Source: Vogesella aquatica (GTDB lineage Bacteria > Pseudomonadota > Gammaproteobacteria > Burkholderiales > Chromobacteriaceae). Taken from it: a DNA stretch of 64,000 nt. The stretch lies in the NCBI RefSeq assembly GCF_028548455.1, contig NZ_JAQQLF010000021.1, positions 1 through 64,000 of the forward strand, given 5' to 3'. The notes beneath the pieces are model-generated. The model was given only the letters and a program-made list of their open reading frames with translations. It was not told the origin of the DNA and did not search any database. Below, one piece after another: positions 53,518-63,021 of this stretch; within the stretch, counting starts at the first letter, position 1; the number at the start of each line of letters is the position of its first letter. The position numbers were made by a program, and so were the translations under genes.

Positions 53518-54130
53518 TGCTGCCGCCCAGGCGCGCCGTAGTGCGCTGACGCTGGCCGCCTTTGCCGCCAGTGCCACGCTATTGCTGGCAGGCACCTGGC
53601 TGGCCACGCATCAGCAAGTCGCCGCCAACGAGGCGGCCACGCGCGCCGCGCTGTTGGCACAGGCCTTGCCGGCCGGCAGTTTCGACAACAACCTGGCCAC
53701 CAGCGCGGTGCCGCTGCCGGCGGCCATCGCACAGCAACTGGCACAGCGCGATGCGGCCAACGTTTACCTGGCGCGCCGTAACGGCCAGCTCAGTGGCGTG
53801 GTGCTGGAAGCCGCCGCCGCCAACGGTTACGGCGGCCGCATCGAATTGCTGGTCGGCATCGCCCGCGACGGCACGGTGCAAGGCGTGCGCGTCGTGAGCC
53901 ACCGCGAAACACCAGGGCTGGGCGACTACATCGACCTGGCCGTCAGCCCGTGGGCACGCCAGTTTGCCGGCAAGCCGGCCACCAGCCGCTGGGCGGTGAA
54001 AAAGGATGGCGGCGATACCGATTATGTCAGCGGTGCCACCATCTCCGCCCGCGCTGTCAGCGCGGCGGTAGCACGCTGCAGCGATTACTACCGCACGGCG
54101 CAAGCGCGCCTGCTGCAAGGACAACCATGA
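53510..54130 (+). CDS. rsxG: Rsx/Rnf electron transport complex subunit G
   Basis: 206 residues. One N-terminal membrane helix (about 12-32) then a periplasmic FMN-binding domain with GIARDGTVQGVRVVSHRETPGLGDYID and DYVSGATISARAV; the Thr of SGAT is the covalent FMN site of this family. The gene overlaps rsxD by eight bases and rsxE by four. The unusually long Ala-rich stretch around residues 40-70 is probably a flexible linker. Confidence 0.94.
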   Translation: MRNAAAQARRSALTLAAFAASATLLLAGTWLATHQQVAANEAATRAALLAQALPAGSFDNNLATSAVPLPAAIAQQLAQRDAANVYLARRNGQLSGVVLEAAAANGYGGRIELLVGIARDGTVQGVRVVSHRETPGLGDYIDLAVSPWARQFAGKPATSRWAVKKDGGDTDYVSGATISARAVSAAVARCSDYYRTAQARLLQGQP

Positions 54131-54831
54131 GCAATACCCCATCGGTGTGGCAAGACATCGCCCGCAAGGGCCTGTGGCAGCAAAACGCCGGCCTGGTGCA
54201 GCTGCTGGGCCTGTGCCCGGTGCTGGCCATCAGCAATAACGTAGTCAACGCGCTGGCGCTGGGCCTGGCCACCACGCTGGTGACGGCGCTGTCCAGCGCC
54301 ACCGTGTCCAGTGTGCGGCACTGGGTGCCGCACACTATCCGCAACCCGGTGTTCATCATGATCATCGCCAGCCTGGTGACCTGCGTCGACCTGGCCATGA
54401 ACGCCTGGCTGCACGAGCTGTACCTGGTGCTGGGCATTTTCATCCCGCTGATCACTACCAACTGCATCGTGATGGCGCGCGCCGAGGCGTTTGCCTCGCG
54501 CCAGCCGGTGCGCGAGGCAGCGTGGGACGGCGCCATGATGGGCCTGGGCCTCACCGGCGTGCTGGTGGCGCTGGGCGCGCTGCGCGAGCTGCTGGGCAAG
54601 GGCACGCTACTGGCCGGCGCCGACAAGCTGCTTGGCCCCGCCGGCCAGCAGCTGACGCTGCATCTGGCCGGAGCGGATTACCAATTCCTGCTGATGCTGC
54701 TGCCCCCGGGCGCTTTCCTGGGGCTGGCCCTGCTGATTGCTGGCAAGAACGTACTGGATGCCCGCGCACGCCAGCGCGCAGCCGCTGCGACCTACCCAGC
54801 CCCCGACGCCGAAGCGAGCCCCGCGCCATGA
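54127..54831 (+). CDS. rsxE: Rsx/Rnf electron transport complex subunit E
   Basis: 234 residues from ATG 54127, six membrane spans, homologous to RsxA. GLWQQNAGLVQLLGLCPVLAISNNVVNALALGLAT and FIPLITTNCIVMARAEAFAS are conserved. It completes the six-subunit complex in the order A-B-C-D-G-E, the standard proteobacterial order. Its stop overlaps the nth start by four bases. Confidence 0.95.
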   Translation: MSNTPSVWQDIARKGLWQQNAGLVQLLGLCPVLAISNNVVNALALGLATTLVTALSSATVSSVRHWVPHTIRNPVFIMIIASLVTCVDLAMNAWLHELYLVLGIFIPLITTNCIVMARAEAFASRQPVREAAWDGAMMGLGLTGVLVALGALRELLGKGTLLAGADKLLGPAGQQLTLHLAGADYQFLLMLLPPGAFLGLALLIAGKNVLDARARQRAAAATYPAPDAEASPAP

Positions 54832-55460
54832 ACAAGACCATACGCCAGCAAATCTTTGCCCGCCTGCAGGCCCACAACCCGCACCCCACCACCGAGCTGG
54901 AATACGACACGCCGTTCCAGCTACTGATCGCCGTGCTGCTGTCGGCGCAGGCTACCGACGTGGGCGTGAACAAAGCCACCCGCGTGCTGTTCCAGGTAGC
55001 GCCCACGCCGGACAAAATGTACGCGCTGGGCGTGGCCGGGCTGGAGGCATACATCAAGACCATCGGCCTGTACCGCACCAAGGCCAAGAACAGCATCGAA
55101 ACCTGTCGCATCCTGCTGGCACAGCACGGTGGCGAGGTGCCGGAAAGCCGCGAAGCACTGGAAGCGCTGCCAGGGGTTGGCCGCAAAACCGCCAATGTGG
55201 TGTTGAATACCGCCTTCGGCCACCCCACTATCGCGGTAGACACCCATATCTTCCGCGTCAGCAACCGCACCCGGCTGGCACCGGGCAAAGACGTACGCGA
55301 AGTGGAGGACAAACTGTTACGTTTTGTGCCCGCCGAATACAAACAGGACGCGCATCATTGGCTTATCCTGCACGGGCGCTACGTTTGCAAAGCCAGAAAG
55401 CCCGACTGCGAACGCTGCGTCATTGCAGACCTCTGCGAATATCCGGCAAAACCGCTATGA
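54828..55460 (+). CDS. nth: Endonuclease III (DNA glycosylase/AP lyase)
   Basis: 210 residues. Helix-hairpin-helix LPGVGRKTANVVLNTAFG with the catalytic Lys in LLSAQATDVGVNKAT preceding it, catalytic Asp in VDTHIFRVSNR, and the C-terminal 4Fe-4S loop CKARKPDCERCVIADLC with the exact C-x6-C-x2-C-x5-C spacing. It removes oxidised pyrimidines. Coupling to rsx genes (ATGA overlap with rsxE) is the classic rsxABCDGE-nth arrangement of gamma- and betaproteobacteria. Confidence 0.97.
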   Translation: MNKTIRQQIFARLQAHNPHPTTELEYDTPFQLLIAVLLSAQATDVGVNKATRVLFQVAPTPDKMYALGVAGLEAYIKTIGLYRTKAKNSIETCRILLAQHGGEVPESREALEALPGVGRKTANVVLNTAFGHPTIAVDTHIFRVSNRTRLAPGKDVREVEDKLLRFVPAEYKQDAHHWLILHGRYVCKARKPDCERCVIADLCEYPAKPL

Positions 55461-55533
55461 TGATCGCCTGTTGATTGATTTTTACTGTCATCGCTGCCCG
55501 CCAGCGATAAACGAATCTAAAAGGATTGCCCAG

Positions 55534-57012
55534 GTGAACGCCTGCACACGCTTGGCCCTCATCACCGCTGTCGCCCTGTCTGTAGGGGGTTGCGGCAAAA
55601 TCGAAGCACTGTTCAAGGACGACAAGGGCGCGCCCGTGGCCGTACCGGCCAAGGCCGACGGCAGCGTGGCCATGTTGCTGCCCGACTTTACCCAGCTGGT
55701 AGAGCGCGAAGGCCCGGCAGTAGTCAATATCCAGGCCATGCGCGCCGAAGCGCGCGCCAGCCAGAGCGACAACCCCTACCCGGTACCGGAAGACGACCCG
55801 TTCTACGAATTCTTCCGCCGCTACATGCCCAACCCGAACCAGCAGCAGGAAACCCCGCAGCCTTCGGAAAGCGTATCTTTCGGTAGCGGCTTCATCATCA
55901 CCGATGACGGCTACATCCTGACCAACGCCCACGTCGTTACCGGCAGCAGCCAGATCAAGGTCATGCTCACCGACAAGCGCGAAATGCGCGCCAAGCTGGT
56001 AGGCCTGGATAAACGCACCGACGTGGCCGTGCTGAAGATCGACGCGGCCAACCTGCCCACGGTCAAAACCGGCACGCCAGACGAGCTGAAAGTGGGCGAG
56101 TGGGTAGCCGCCATCGGTGCGCCATTCGGCTTTGAAAACACCGTTACCGCCGGCATCGTATCGGCCAAAGGCCGCAGCCTGCCGGACGAAAGCTATGTGC
56201 CCTTCATCCAGACCGACGTAGCCATCAACCCGGGTAACTCCGGCGGCCCGCTGTTCAACCTGAAAGGCGAAGTAATCGGCATCAACTCGCAGATCTACAG
56301 CCGCAGCGGCGGTTTCATGGGGATCTCGTTTGCCATTCCGATCGACCTGGCAATGAAGGTCGCCGACCAGCTCAAAGCCAAAGGCAAAGTAAGCCGTGGC
56401 CAGCTGGGCGTACATATCCAGGAAGTGTCGCAAGAGCTGGCGCAGTCCTTCGGGCTGGACCGTGCCCGTGGTGCACTGGTGGTACGCGTGGAGCCGTCCG
56501 GCCCAGCCAGCCGCGCCGGCGTGCAGATTGGTGACATCATCCTGCGCCTGAACGGCCAGAACGTGGAAAGCTCGCGCGACCTGCCGCGCATGGTGGGCGA
56601 CCAGCCGCCAGGTGCGCAGATCAAGCTGGGTGTATGGCGCAAAGGCAAAGAGCAGAATATCGATGCCACCCTGGCCGAGCTGGCCCCCGAGCAAGCCCAG
56701 GCCTCGCCAGAGCAAAGCCAGCCGGCCGTGCCGCAAAGCTACCAGTTCGGCAAGCTGGGCCTGACGCTATCCGAGCTGAGCGCCAGCGACAAGCAGGAGC
56801 TGGGCATCCGTGGCGGGCTGTTTGTGCAAAAGGTGCAGGGCCTGTCCGCCCGTGCCGGCCTGCAGCATGGTGACATCATCATCGGCCTGAACCAGGTAGA
56901 GGTCACCACGGTAAAAGGCTTCGAAAAAGCCCTGAACGACGCCCGCGGCAATATTGCCCTGCTGGTGAGACGTGGCGACAGCACGCTGTTTGTGCCGCTA
57001 CGCATGAACTGA
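55534..57012 (+). CDS. Periplasmic serine protease of the DegP/DegQ/MucD family, possibly a lipoprotein
   Basis: 492 residues from GTG 55534, chosen because AAGGA lies upstream and the next residues form a signal sequence. The catalytic triad is His133 (TNAHVVTG), Asp163 (RTDVAVLKI) and Ser236 (NPGNSGGPL). Two PDZ domains follow (about 290-380 and 400-492). The signal part (LALITAVALSVGGCGKIE) ends in a plausible lipobox with Cys, so the protease may be lipid-anchored instead of free in the periplasm; MucD-like proteins usually are soluble. It degrades and refolds misfolded envelope proteins. The gene is 73 bases after nth and ends in a strong terminator. Confidence 0.9.
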   Translation: MNACTRLALITAVALSVGGCGKIEALFKDDKGAPVAVPAKADGSVAMLLPDFTQLVEREGPAVVNIQAMRAEARASQSDNPYPVPEDDPFYEFFRRYMPNPNQQQETPQPSESVSFGSGFIITDDGYILTNAHVVTGSSQIKVMLTDKREMRAKLVGLDKRTDVAVLKIDAANLPTVKTGTPDELKVGEWVAAIGAPFGFENTVTAGIVSAKGRSLPDESYVPFIQTDVAINPGNSGGPLFNLKGEVIGINSQIYSRSGGFMGISFAIPIDLAMKVADQLKAKGKVSRGQLGVHIQEVSQELAQSFGLDRARGALVVRVEPSGPASRAGVQIGDIILRLNGQNVESSRDLPRMVGDQPPGAQIKLGVWRKGKEQNIDATLAELAPEQAQASPEQSQPAVPQSYQFGKLGLTLSELSASDKQELGIRGGLFVQKVQGLSARAGLQHGDIIIGLNQVEVTTVKGFEKALNDARGNIALLVRRGDSTLFVPLRMN

Positions 57013-57017
57013 TTTCC

Positions 57018-57040
57018 AGCCGCCGCCAGGCGGCTTTTTT
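57018..57040 (+). terminator. Terminator after the DegQ-type gene
   Basis: AGCCGCC-GCCA-GGCGGCT followed by TTTTT, 5 bases after the stop codon. Confidence 0.9.
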
Positions 57041-57106
57041 ACGCCGGTACGGTATGGCCGACTATACGGCCAACCTCCCGGCGGCGCTTGAAACAAAGGA
57101 GAATCC

Positions 57107-57586
57107 ATGAGCTTTCTGACAACCGACCTGTACGACGCCCACGAAGGCCGCGTAGCCGTGCTGGAGCCCATGCTGAAGAGCTACGGCGGCAAGCCGCGCT
57201 TTAGCGGGCAAATCGTGACCCTGAAGCTGTACGAAGACAACACCCTGGTACGCGAGATGCTGGCCGAGCCCGGCGCGGGCAAGGTGCTGGTGGTAGACGG
57301 CGGCGGCTCGAAGCGCTGCGCCCTGCTGGGCGACCAGATTGCCGAGCTGGCGGTGAAAAACCAATGGGAAGGCGTGGTGATCTACGGCTGCATTCGCGAC
57401 TCGGTCGCCATCGGTGCGCTACCGCTAGGCGTACGCGCGCTGGATACCAACCCGAAAAAGTCGGTAAAACGCAACGAAGGCACACGGAACCTGGTGCTGA
57501 ACTTTGCCGGTGTGGACTTCACCCCAGGCCACTGGCTCTACGCCGATGAAGACGGCGTGCTGCTCTCGGCTGTCGCCTTGCTCTGA
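57107..57586 (+). CDS. rraA: RraA-family protein (regulator of RNase E, or HMG/CHA aldolase-like)
   Basis: 159 residues. Family motifs: [74 protein letters not shown] and [22 protein letters not shown]. coli RraA inhibits RNase E; related proteins are metal-dependent aldolases, and sequence alone does not separate the two fully. AAAGGAG precedes the ATG. Its last 49 bases overlap the end of the convergent GFA-family gene. Confidence 0.9.
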   Translation: MSFLTTDLYDAHEGRVAVLEPMLKSYGGKPRFSGQIVTLKLYEDNTLVREMLAEPGAGKVLVVDGGGSKRCALLGDQIAELAVKNQWEGVVIYGCIRDSVAIGALPLGVRALDTNPKKSVKRNEGTRNLVLNFAGVDFTPGHWLYADEDGVLLSAVALL

Positions 57587-57987
57587 TAAGGCTGCGCCTG
57601 GCGGTGACGCGGGTGCGCCGGCAGCAGCGGGGACAGGCTGTCGCGCACCCACAGCAGCATCTGGTCGGCCCAGGTATGGTCTTCCGGCGCCAGCAGCTCG
57701 GGCTGATCCAGCGTGGCCGCCGTGATGTCGATCTCGTCCGGCGAGGCTTCGTGGCGGTAGCTCAGCGTAGTACCGCACTGCGGACAAAAACCACGCTTCA
57801 CTCCCAGCGACGAATGGTACAGGCGCAACTCGCCCTGCCATTGCAGATCGATACTGCGCACGGTGAACCAGGTAACAAAGGGCGCACCACTGGCCTTGCG
57901 GCACGACGCGCAGTGGCAATGGGTGACATGGTAAGGTTGGCCGCGAAAACGGTAACTTACCGCACCGCACAAGCATCGTCCCTGCAT
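57538..57987 (-). CDS. GFA-family (glutathione-dependent formaldehyde-activating-like) zinc protein
   Basis: 149 residues from ATG 57987, preceded by GGAAAGGTGG; a GTG at 58017 is an alternative. The zinc motifs [29 protein letters not shown] and [13 protein letters not shown] are those of the GFA/CENP-V fold. Enzyme function in this family is known for few members. The C-terminal 40 residues after [11 protein letters not shown] are Pro/Ser/Gln-rich and partly encoded opposite the rraA 3' end, so the tail may be a recent extension by stop-codon loss. Confidence 0.85.
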   Translation of the reverse strand: MQGRCLCGAVSYRFRGQPYHVTHCHCASCRKASGAPFVTWFTVRSIDLQWQGELRLYHSSLGVKRGFCPQCGTTLSYRHEASPDEIDITAATLDQPELLAPEDHTWADQMLLWVRDSLSPLLPAHPRHRQAQPYQSKATAESSTPSSSA

Positions 57988-58083
57988 AGCCGCCACCTTT
58001 CCATAGAAATCACTCACTTTGCACTATAGCCAAGCTGGCACGCCAGTAACAGTGACGCAGTGCAATAAATTAATGCCCAAAAA

Positions 58084-58108
58084 AAAAGACAGCCACTGGC
58101 TGTCTTTT
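58084..58108. terminator. Terminator of the pan operon
   Basis: AAAAGACAGCC-ACT-GGCTGTCTTTT, with a run of A residues on the left that is a T-run for the minus strand. It follows the panD stop by 18 bases; a dispersed 10-mer copy (58117-58126) fills the space between. Confidence 0.9.
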
Positions 58109-58126
58109 CCTTATGTGCGGCCAACC

Positions 58127-58507
58127 TTAGGCAGGCTGTACCGGCGTCGCGCCTTTTACTTCGGTGATAGTGTTCTTCTCATCCACAAACACCAGCTTGG
58201 GGCTGTGGCCGGCCAGCTCGCTGTCCTCATAGGCGGCAAAGCTGGCGATGATCAGCAGGTCGCCCGGGGCAGCGCGGCGCGCGGCCGAGCCATTTACCGA
58301 AATGGTACCCGAGCCACGCTCGGCGCGGATGGCGTAGGTGGCAAAGCGCTCGCCATTGGTCACGTTCCAGATCTGGATTTCTTCGTACTCGCGAATGTCT
58401 GCCGCTTCCAGCAGGTTTTCGTCGATCGCGCACGAGCCAATGTAATGCAGCTCGGCATGGGTAGTGGTAACACGGTGAAGCTTGGATTTCAGCATGGAAC
58501 GCTGCAT
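58127..58507 (-). CDS. panD: Aspartate 1-decarboxylase
   Basis: 126 residues, exactly the usual size. [29 protein letters not shown] holds the Gly-Ser self-cleavage site that produces the pyruvoyl cofactor, and [13 protein letters not shown] and [20 protein letters not shown] follow. It makes beta-alanine for pantothenate. It is the last gene of the cluster, 29 bases after panC. Confidence 0.97.
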   Translation of the reverse strand: MQRSMLKSKLHRVTTTHAELHYIGSCAIDENLLEAADIREYEEIQIWNVTNGERFATYAIRAERGSGTISVNGSAARRAAPGDLLIIASFAAYEDSELAGHSPKLVFVDEKNTITEVKGATPVQPA

Positions 58508-58536
58508 GGTTTTTTCCTGTTACTGGCGCTGCTAGA

Positions 58537-59370
58537 TCAGCGCGTTACTTCGATATTGTCGATCAGGCGGGTACGGCCCAGGCGGGCAGCGGCTAGCACC
58601 ACCAGGCGTGGCTCGCCGGCGTGGGCGACTTCCAGCGTGTCGGCCTGGCGCACCTCGATATAGTCCACACGCCAGCCGTGCGCGGCCAGGTCGTCGGCGG
58701 CAGCTTTTTCCAGCACCGCGTAACGGTTGTCACCGGCCAGCAGCGCATCGCGGATGGCAGACAGATGGCGGTACAGGCGCGGCGCCTCGGCGCGCTCTTC
58801 GGCGCTCAGGTAGCCATTGCGCGACGACAGCGCCAGGCCATCGTCGGCACGGCCGGTGTCTACCGGCACGATCTCGATCGGCATGTTCAGGTCGTCCACC
58901 ATGGCACGGATCACGTGCAGCTGCTGGAAGTCTTTCTTGCCGAAACAGGCCACGTCAGCCTGCACGATGTTGAACAGCTTGCTCACCACGGTGGCAACGC
59001 CACGGAAGTGGCCGGGGCGGAAGGCACCGCACAGCTCGTTCTGGATATGCGGTGGCTCTACGTTGAAGTCTTGCTTGATGCGCGGGTACAGCTCGCGCTC
59101 GTCCGGGAAGAACAGCACGTCCACACCGGCGGCTTCCAGCTTGGCACAGTCGGCCTCGAAGGTGCGCGGGTAGGCGTCGAAGTCTTCGCCCTGGCCAAAC
59201 TGCAGGCGGTTAACAAAAATGCTGACTACCACTTTGTCTGCATGCTGGCGGGCTGCTTCTACCAGGGCCAGATGGCCGGCGTGCAGGTTGCCCATGGTGG
59301 GGACAAAAGCCAGGCGGCCAGCGGTTTTGCGCCAGGCGCGCAGCTGGGCGATGCTACGAATGATTTGCAT
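58537..59370 (-). CDS. panC: Pantothenate synthetase
   Basis: 277 residues from ATG 59370; GTG 59379 is a weaker option. The nucleotidyl-transferase motif [14 protein letters not shown] (HxGH), then [32 protein letters not shown] and [12 protein letters not shown]. It condenses pantoate and beta-alanine using ATP. The family usually has NRLQFGPGED in this loop; here [10 protein letters not shown] has Gln in place of Pro. It lies between panB (59-base gap) and panD. Confidence 0.96.
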   Translation of the reverse strand: MQIIRSIAQLRAWRKTAGRLAFVPTMGNLHAGHLALVEAARQHADKVVVSIFVNRLQFGQGEDFDAYPRTFEADCAKLEAAGVDVLFFPDERELYPRIKQDFNVEPPHIQNELCGAFRPGHFRGVATVVSKLFNIVQADVACFGKKDFQQLHVIRAMVDDLNMPIEIVPVDTGRADDGLALSSRNGYLSAEERAEAPRLYRHLSAIRDALLAGDNRYAVLEKAAADDLAAHGWRVDYIEVRQADTLEVAHAGEPRLVVLAAARLGRTRLIDNIEVTR

Positions 59371-59429
59371 GGTACTCACTCAGTGAGGGCTCATGGCCCG
59401 GCGCTGCGGCACGGGCCCTGGCGTGTAAC

Positions 59430-60221
59430 TCAGAAACAGTGCTCGGGCGCCGGGAAGCTGCCGTCCTTGACCGCGCTGACATAGGCACCGACGGCGCCCT
59501 GGATGCTTTGCGCCTCATCCATGAAGTTCTTCACGAAACGGGCTTTCTTGCCCGGGAACACGCCCAGCACGTCGTGCAGTACCAGCACCTGGCCGGACAC
59601 ATCCGGGCCGGCACCAATGCCGATGGTCGGCACGCTGATGCTCTCGGTAACGCGCTTGGCCAGCGCGGCAGGCACGCACTCCATCAGCACCATGCTGGCA
59701 CCGGCCTCGGCCAGAATGCGCGCTTCCTCGACAATACGCTCGGCGTCGCTCTCGCTCTTGCCCTGTACCTTGTAGCCACCAAAAGCGTTGACGAACTGCG
59801 GGGTAAGGCCGATATGGGCGCATACCGGCACGCCGCGCTGCACCAGGAAGCGTACGGTATCAGCCATGAAGGCACCGCCTTCGAGCTTCACCATGTGGGC
59901 ACCGGCCTGCATCAGGCGTGCCGAGCTGGCAAAAGCTTGCGCCGGGCTTTCCTGATAGGCACCAAACGGCAGGTCGGCCAGAATCAGGGCGCGCTGGCTG
60001 CCGCGGGCCACACAGCGGGTGTGGTAGGCCATTTCGTCCATGGAGACAGGCAGGGTGGAACCTTCCCCGCGGATCACCATGCCCAGCGAATCGCCGATCA
60101 GCATGATATCGACCCCGGCGCTATCGAGCAGGCTGGCAAAGCTGGCGTCGTAGCAGGTCATCATGGCGATTTTTTGCCCCTCGGCCGCCATGCTGTGCAG
60201 GGTGTTAACGGTGACTTTCAT
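59430..60221 (-). CDS. panB: 3-methyl-2-oxobutanoate hydroxymethyltransferase
   Basis: 263 residues from ATG 60221. [29 protein letters not shown] and YHTRCVARG at the active site, metal-binding Asp/Glu residues, and [21 protein letters not shown] near the C-terminus. It produces ketopantoate in pantothenate synthesis. The longer open frame upstream overlaps the deoxynucleoside kinase gene and is not used. Confidence 0.97.
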   Translation of the reverse strand: MKVTVNTLHSMAAEGQKIAMMTCYDASFASLLDSAGVDIMLIGDSLGMVIRGEGSTLPVSMDEMAYHTRCVARGSQRALILADLPFGAYQESPAQAFASSARLMQAGAHMVKLEGGAFMADTVRFLVQRGVPVCAHIGLTPQFVNAFGGYKVQGKSESDAERIVEEARILAEAGASMVLMECVPAALAKRVTESISVPTIGIGAGPDVSGQVLVLHDVLGVFPGKKARFVKNFMDEAQSIQGAVGAYVSAVKDGSFPAPEHCF

Positions 60222-60288
60222 GTCTTTTATCCTTGTTGCTTCTTCCGGTTGCGCGTTGTCCAGCTTGTGGCCGGGCGCGCCCAGGGCT

Positions 60289-60927
60289 TTATATGCCCTT
60301 GTTGAAGTAACTGCGCTGGCCACGCATCTCGCTGATGCAGCGCAACAATAGCCCGAAATCTTCTTCACCTTCAACCAGATCAAGATGGTCGGTGTTGACG
60401 ATCAGGAGCGGAGCCGCCTCGTAGGCGTGAAAAAAGGTACTGTAGGCTTCGTGCATGCGCTGCACATAGCCTTCCGGCATCGCAATCACTTCGCCAGCGG
60501 CGGCACGTGCGGCCAACCTTTTGCTGACGGTTTCGGGTGATGCCTGCAGGTAAATGACCAGGTCGGGTACCGGGTGCTCGGGCAGGAAGCGCTGCACGAT
60601 GCGCTGGTACAGCGCCAGCTCGTCTTTATCCAGCGTCTGCGCCGCGAACATGGCGTCCTTGTCGAACAGGAAGTCGGATACCAAGGGCGCCGCCAGCATA
60701 TCGCCGTGCAGCATGGCTTGCGCCGCATCGGCGCGCTGCATCAGAAAGCTCAGCTGGGTAGAAAATGCGTGGTACGGCGGGTGACGGTAAAAACGCTCCA
60801 GAAACGGGTTCTGCTCTGCGTCCTCCGCCAACAGGCGGATTTGCCAATAGTCCGCCAGGCGGCGTGCCAGCTGCGATTTACCGCACGCTATCGGGCCTTC
60901 TACCACCACATATCGCAAATTCGACAT
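60289..60927 (-). CDS. Deoxynucleoside kinase (dGK/dAK-type)
   Basis: 212 residues. P-loop [15 protein letters not shown], the family [15 protein letters not shown] segment, [15 protein letters not shown] and the [20 protein letters not shown] lid region. Enzymes of this family phosphorylate deoxyadenosine, deoxyguanosine or deoxycytidine. Its position between folK and panB is frequent in betaproteobacteria and suggests one transcript pcnB-folK-kinase-panB-panC-panD. The exact nucleoside specificity is not visible. Confidence 0.88.
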   Translation of the reverse strand: MSNLRYVVVEGPIACGKSQLARRLADYWQIRLLAEDAEQNPFLERFYRHPPYHAFSTQLSFLMQRADAAQAMLHGDMLAAPLVSDFLFDKDAMFAAQTLDKDELALYQRIVQRFLPEHPVPDLVIYLQASPETVSKRLAARAAAGEVIAMPEGYVQRMHEAYSTFFHAYEAAPLLIVNTDHLDLVEGEEDFGLLLRCISEMRGQRSYFNKGI

Positions 60928-60940
60928 AGCTAGCTCCTGT

Positions 60941-61420
60941 CTAAGCCAAACGTTTTACGCCCGCCGGGTCCAGGCCGGCAGCAATATCCGCCGCAGCACC
61001 GTGCGCGCCCACCTGCATATCGGCGGCCATTTCCGCCAGCGGCAGCATCACAAATGCGCGCTGATGCATACGCGGGTGCGGCAGGGTCAGAAAGGCGGTG
61101 TCCAGCACCACGCCCTCTACCAGCAGCAGGTCCAGGTCCAGTACGCGCGGGGCGTTGCGGAAGGTGCGCACGCGGCCAAAAGTCTGCTCGACCTCCAGCA
61201 ATGCGGCCAACAGCGCCTGCGGCGCCAGCGTGGTTTCCACCTCGCACACGGCATTGATGAAGTCCGGCTGGTCGGCATAGCCTACTGGCGCTGTCTGATA
61301 GCAGGAAGAACGGCGCAGCAAGGCCACGCCGGGCAGCGCGGCAATAGCAGCCAGCGCGGCCTCCACTTGCTGCACCGGGTTTTCCAGGTTACTGCCTAGC
61401 GCAATAACGGCACGGCTCAC
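60941..61420 (-). CDS. folK: 2-amino-4-hydroxy-6-hydroxymethyldihydropteridine pyrophosphokinase
   Basis: 159 residues. VIALGSNLENPVQQVEAAL, SSCYQTAPVGYADQPDFINAVCEVETTL and NAPRVLDLDLLLVEG with LPHPRMHQRAFVMLPLAEM are the HPPK motifs; the second Asp pair binds Mg-ATP. It makes the activated pterin for folate synthesis. The start overlaps the pcnB stop by four bases (61417-61420). Confidence 0.95.
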   Translation of the reverse strand: MSRAVIALGSNLENPVQQVEAALAAIAALPGVALLRRSSCYQTAPVGYADQPDFINAVCEVETTLAPQALLAALLEVEQTFGRVRTFRNAPRVLDLDLLLVEGVVLDTAFLTLPHPRMHQRAFVMLPLAEMAADMQVGAHGAAADIAAGLDPAGVKRLA

Positions 61421-62781
61421 TCGGCACTACCTTCGGTGGGGCGGGCATTGGGTTTGCGACGACGGCGGCGCTTCTTGCGCTCGGCACTGTCGCCATTGGC
61501 GGCTGGCGGCGCATGGCGGGCTTCTTCTACCAGCAGCTGGCGGTCAGCGTGGTCGGCGTGCTGGAACTCGGCCCACCACTGCACCATCTCGCGGGGCACG
61601 TCGCCGACTTCGGCGCGCAGGCAATAGAAATCGAAGGCAGCACGGAAGCGCGGCTGCTCCAGGAAACGGAACGGGCGGGCCCCGTTGCGGTTGTCAAAGC
61701 GCGGCTGTAGCGCCCAGATCTCGCGCATGGTGGCGGAGAAGCGGCGCGGGATGGCAAAGTCTTCATCCTGCAGCGATTCGACTTCGGCCATGGCCTCCAT
61801 CAGCGCGGCAATGGATTTCTCGCCATCGGCAGTGCGGGCTTTCCAGCGGTTGTTTACCTGTGCCCACAGCAATGCGGCCAACATGAAGCCTACCGACACC
61901 GGCTTGTCGGCACGAATGCGCTCGTCGGTGCTGGCCAGCGCCAGCTTCAGGAAGGCTTCGCCGCCCTCTTCGTCCATCACGGCGTCCAGCAGCGGGAAAA
62001 TACCGCGCGACAGCCCCTCGTCACGCAGCTTTTTCAGGCAAGCGTAGGCGTGGCCGGAATGCAGCAGCTTGAGCAGCTCGTCAAACAGCCGCGCAGGCGG
62101 CTCGTTTTTCAGCAGATGGGCGTGCGAGGCAATCGGCTTGCGCGTGTGTTCGTCGATCTCGAAACCCAGCTTGGCCGCCAGGCGCACGGCACGCAGCATG
62201 CGCACCGGGTCTTCCTGGTAGCGGCGCGCCGGCTGGCCGATCATCACCAGCTTTTTCGCCTGCAGGTCTTTTACCCCATGGTGATAGTCGATGATGGTTT
62301 CATCGGTGGGGTTATAGAACAGTGCATTCACGGTAAAGTCGCGGCGCAAGGCGTCTTCGGACTGGTTACCGTAAGTGTTGTCCGCCATGATGCGGCCGGT
62401 TTCATTGGTCTTGCCCGCCTCCCCACCGCGGAAGGTCGTCACCTCGATGGTTTCGGGGCCCATCATCACGTGCACAATGCGGAAGCGGCGACCGATAATG
62501 CGCGAGCGGCGGAATATATGGTGCACCTCTTCCGGCGTGGCACTGGTGGCCACGTCAAAATCCTTGGGCGATACGCCCAGCAGCAAGTCGCGCACCGCCC
62601 CGCCTACCACAAAGGCACTGTGGCCGGATTCTTGCAGCCGCGATACCACACGCAAGGCAGCATGGCTGAGGGCATCGCGGCGCACGCCGTGCTGTGCCAG
62701 CGATAGCACACGCGGCTTGGGTTTGTTGCGGCCGATGCCGGTTGGCAGGTCGAAAACGCGGCTGATCAGTTTGCGAATCAT
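61417..62781 (-). CDS. pcnB: Poly(A) polymerase I
   Basis: 454 residues. Class II nucleotidyltransferase head GGAVRDLLLGVSPKDFDVATSATPEEV with the DxD catalytic pair, RRDFTVNALFYNP and the tail-specific RRMLRAVRLAAKLGF-like segment (DPVRMLRAVRLAAKLGFEID). The C-terminus is strongly basic (RKKRRRRRKPN), a feature of bacterial poly(A) polymerases that separates them from CCA-adding enzymes. It adds poly(A) to RNA 3' ends and promotes decay. It is the first gene of the folate/pantothenate cluster. Confidence 0.94.
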   Translation of the reverse strand: MIRKLISRVFDLPTGIGRNKPKPRVLSLAQHGVRRDALSHAALRVVSRLQESGHSAFVVGGAVRDLLLGVSPKDFDVATSATPEEVHHIFRRSRIIGRRFRIVHVMMGPETIEVTTFRGGEAGKTNETGRIMADNTYGNQSEDALRRDFTVNALFYNPTDETIIDYHHGVKDLQAKKLVMIGQPARRYQEDPVRMLRAVRLAAKLGFEIDEHTRKPIASHAHLLKNEPPARLFDELLKLLHSGHAYACLKKLRDEGLSRGIFPLLDAVMDEEGGEAFLKLALASTDERIRADKPVSVGFMLAALLWAQVNNRWKARTADGEKSIAALMEAMAEVESLQDEDFAIPRRFSATMREIWALQPRFDNRNGARPFRFLEQPRFRAAFDFYCLRAEVGDVPREMVQWWAEFQHADHADRQLLVEEARHAPPAANGDSAERKKRRRRRKPNARPTEGSAE

Positions 62782-62891
62782 CAGGAACAGTATCTGGAAG
62801 AAGGTGGGAGGCAGCGGTCGCTACCCGGATTCAAGCGGGGGATTATAGCCCGATATTCTGCGCATTCTCCAGCATTGTGCCAAGACGGCAC

Positions 62892-62920
62892 TTGACAGTC
62901 TCGATAGACTGCTCTAATTT
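62892..62920 (+). promoter_or_regulatory. Candidate promoter of the small RNA
   Basis: TTGACA (perfect -35) and TAATTT (partial -10) separated by 17 bases. The start point would be near 62927. Confidence 0.4.
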
Positions 62921-62926
62921 CGACCC

Positions 62927-63021
62927 TGCGCCGATTTGTTACTGCTTGCGGGGCGCCCGATAAATACCAGCTAAAGCGTGCAGACCACCCGCTGACCGCT
63001 TTATTGCTGCAGCGGGTTTTT
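62927..63021 (+). ncRNA. Candidate small RNA, about 95 nucleotides
   Basis: The segment runs from a promoter-like sequence to a terminator: CCCGCTG (62988-62994) pairs with CAGCGGG (63010-63016), followed by TTTTT. No open frame of note is inside. It is divergent from pcnB and upstream of the 96-residue gene. It could also be an attenuated leader of that gene. I recognise no known RNA family. Confidence 0.35.
62988..63021 (+). terminator. Terminator within the pcnB-63151 intergenic region
   Basis: A 7-bp GC-rich stem with a 15-base loop, then TTTTTC. It does not follow any visible gene on the plus strand, which is why a small RNA or attenuator is suspected. Confidence 0.7.
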
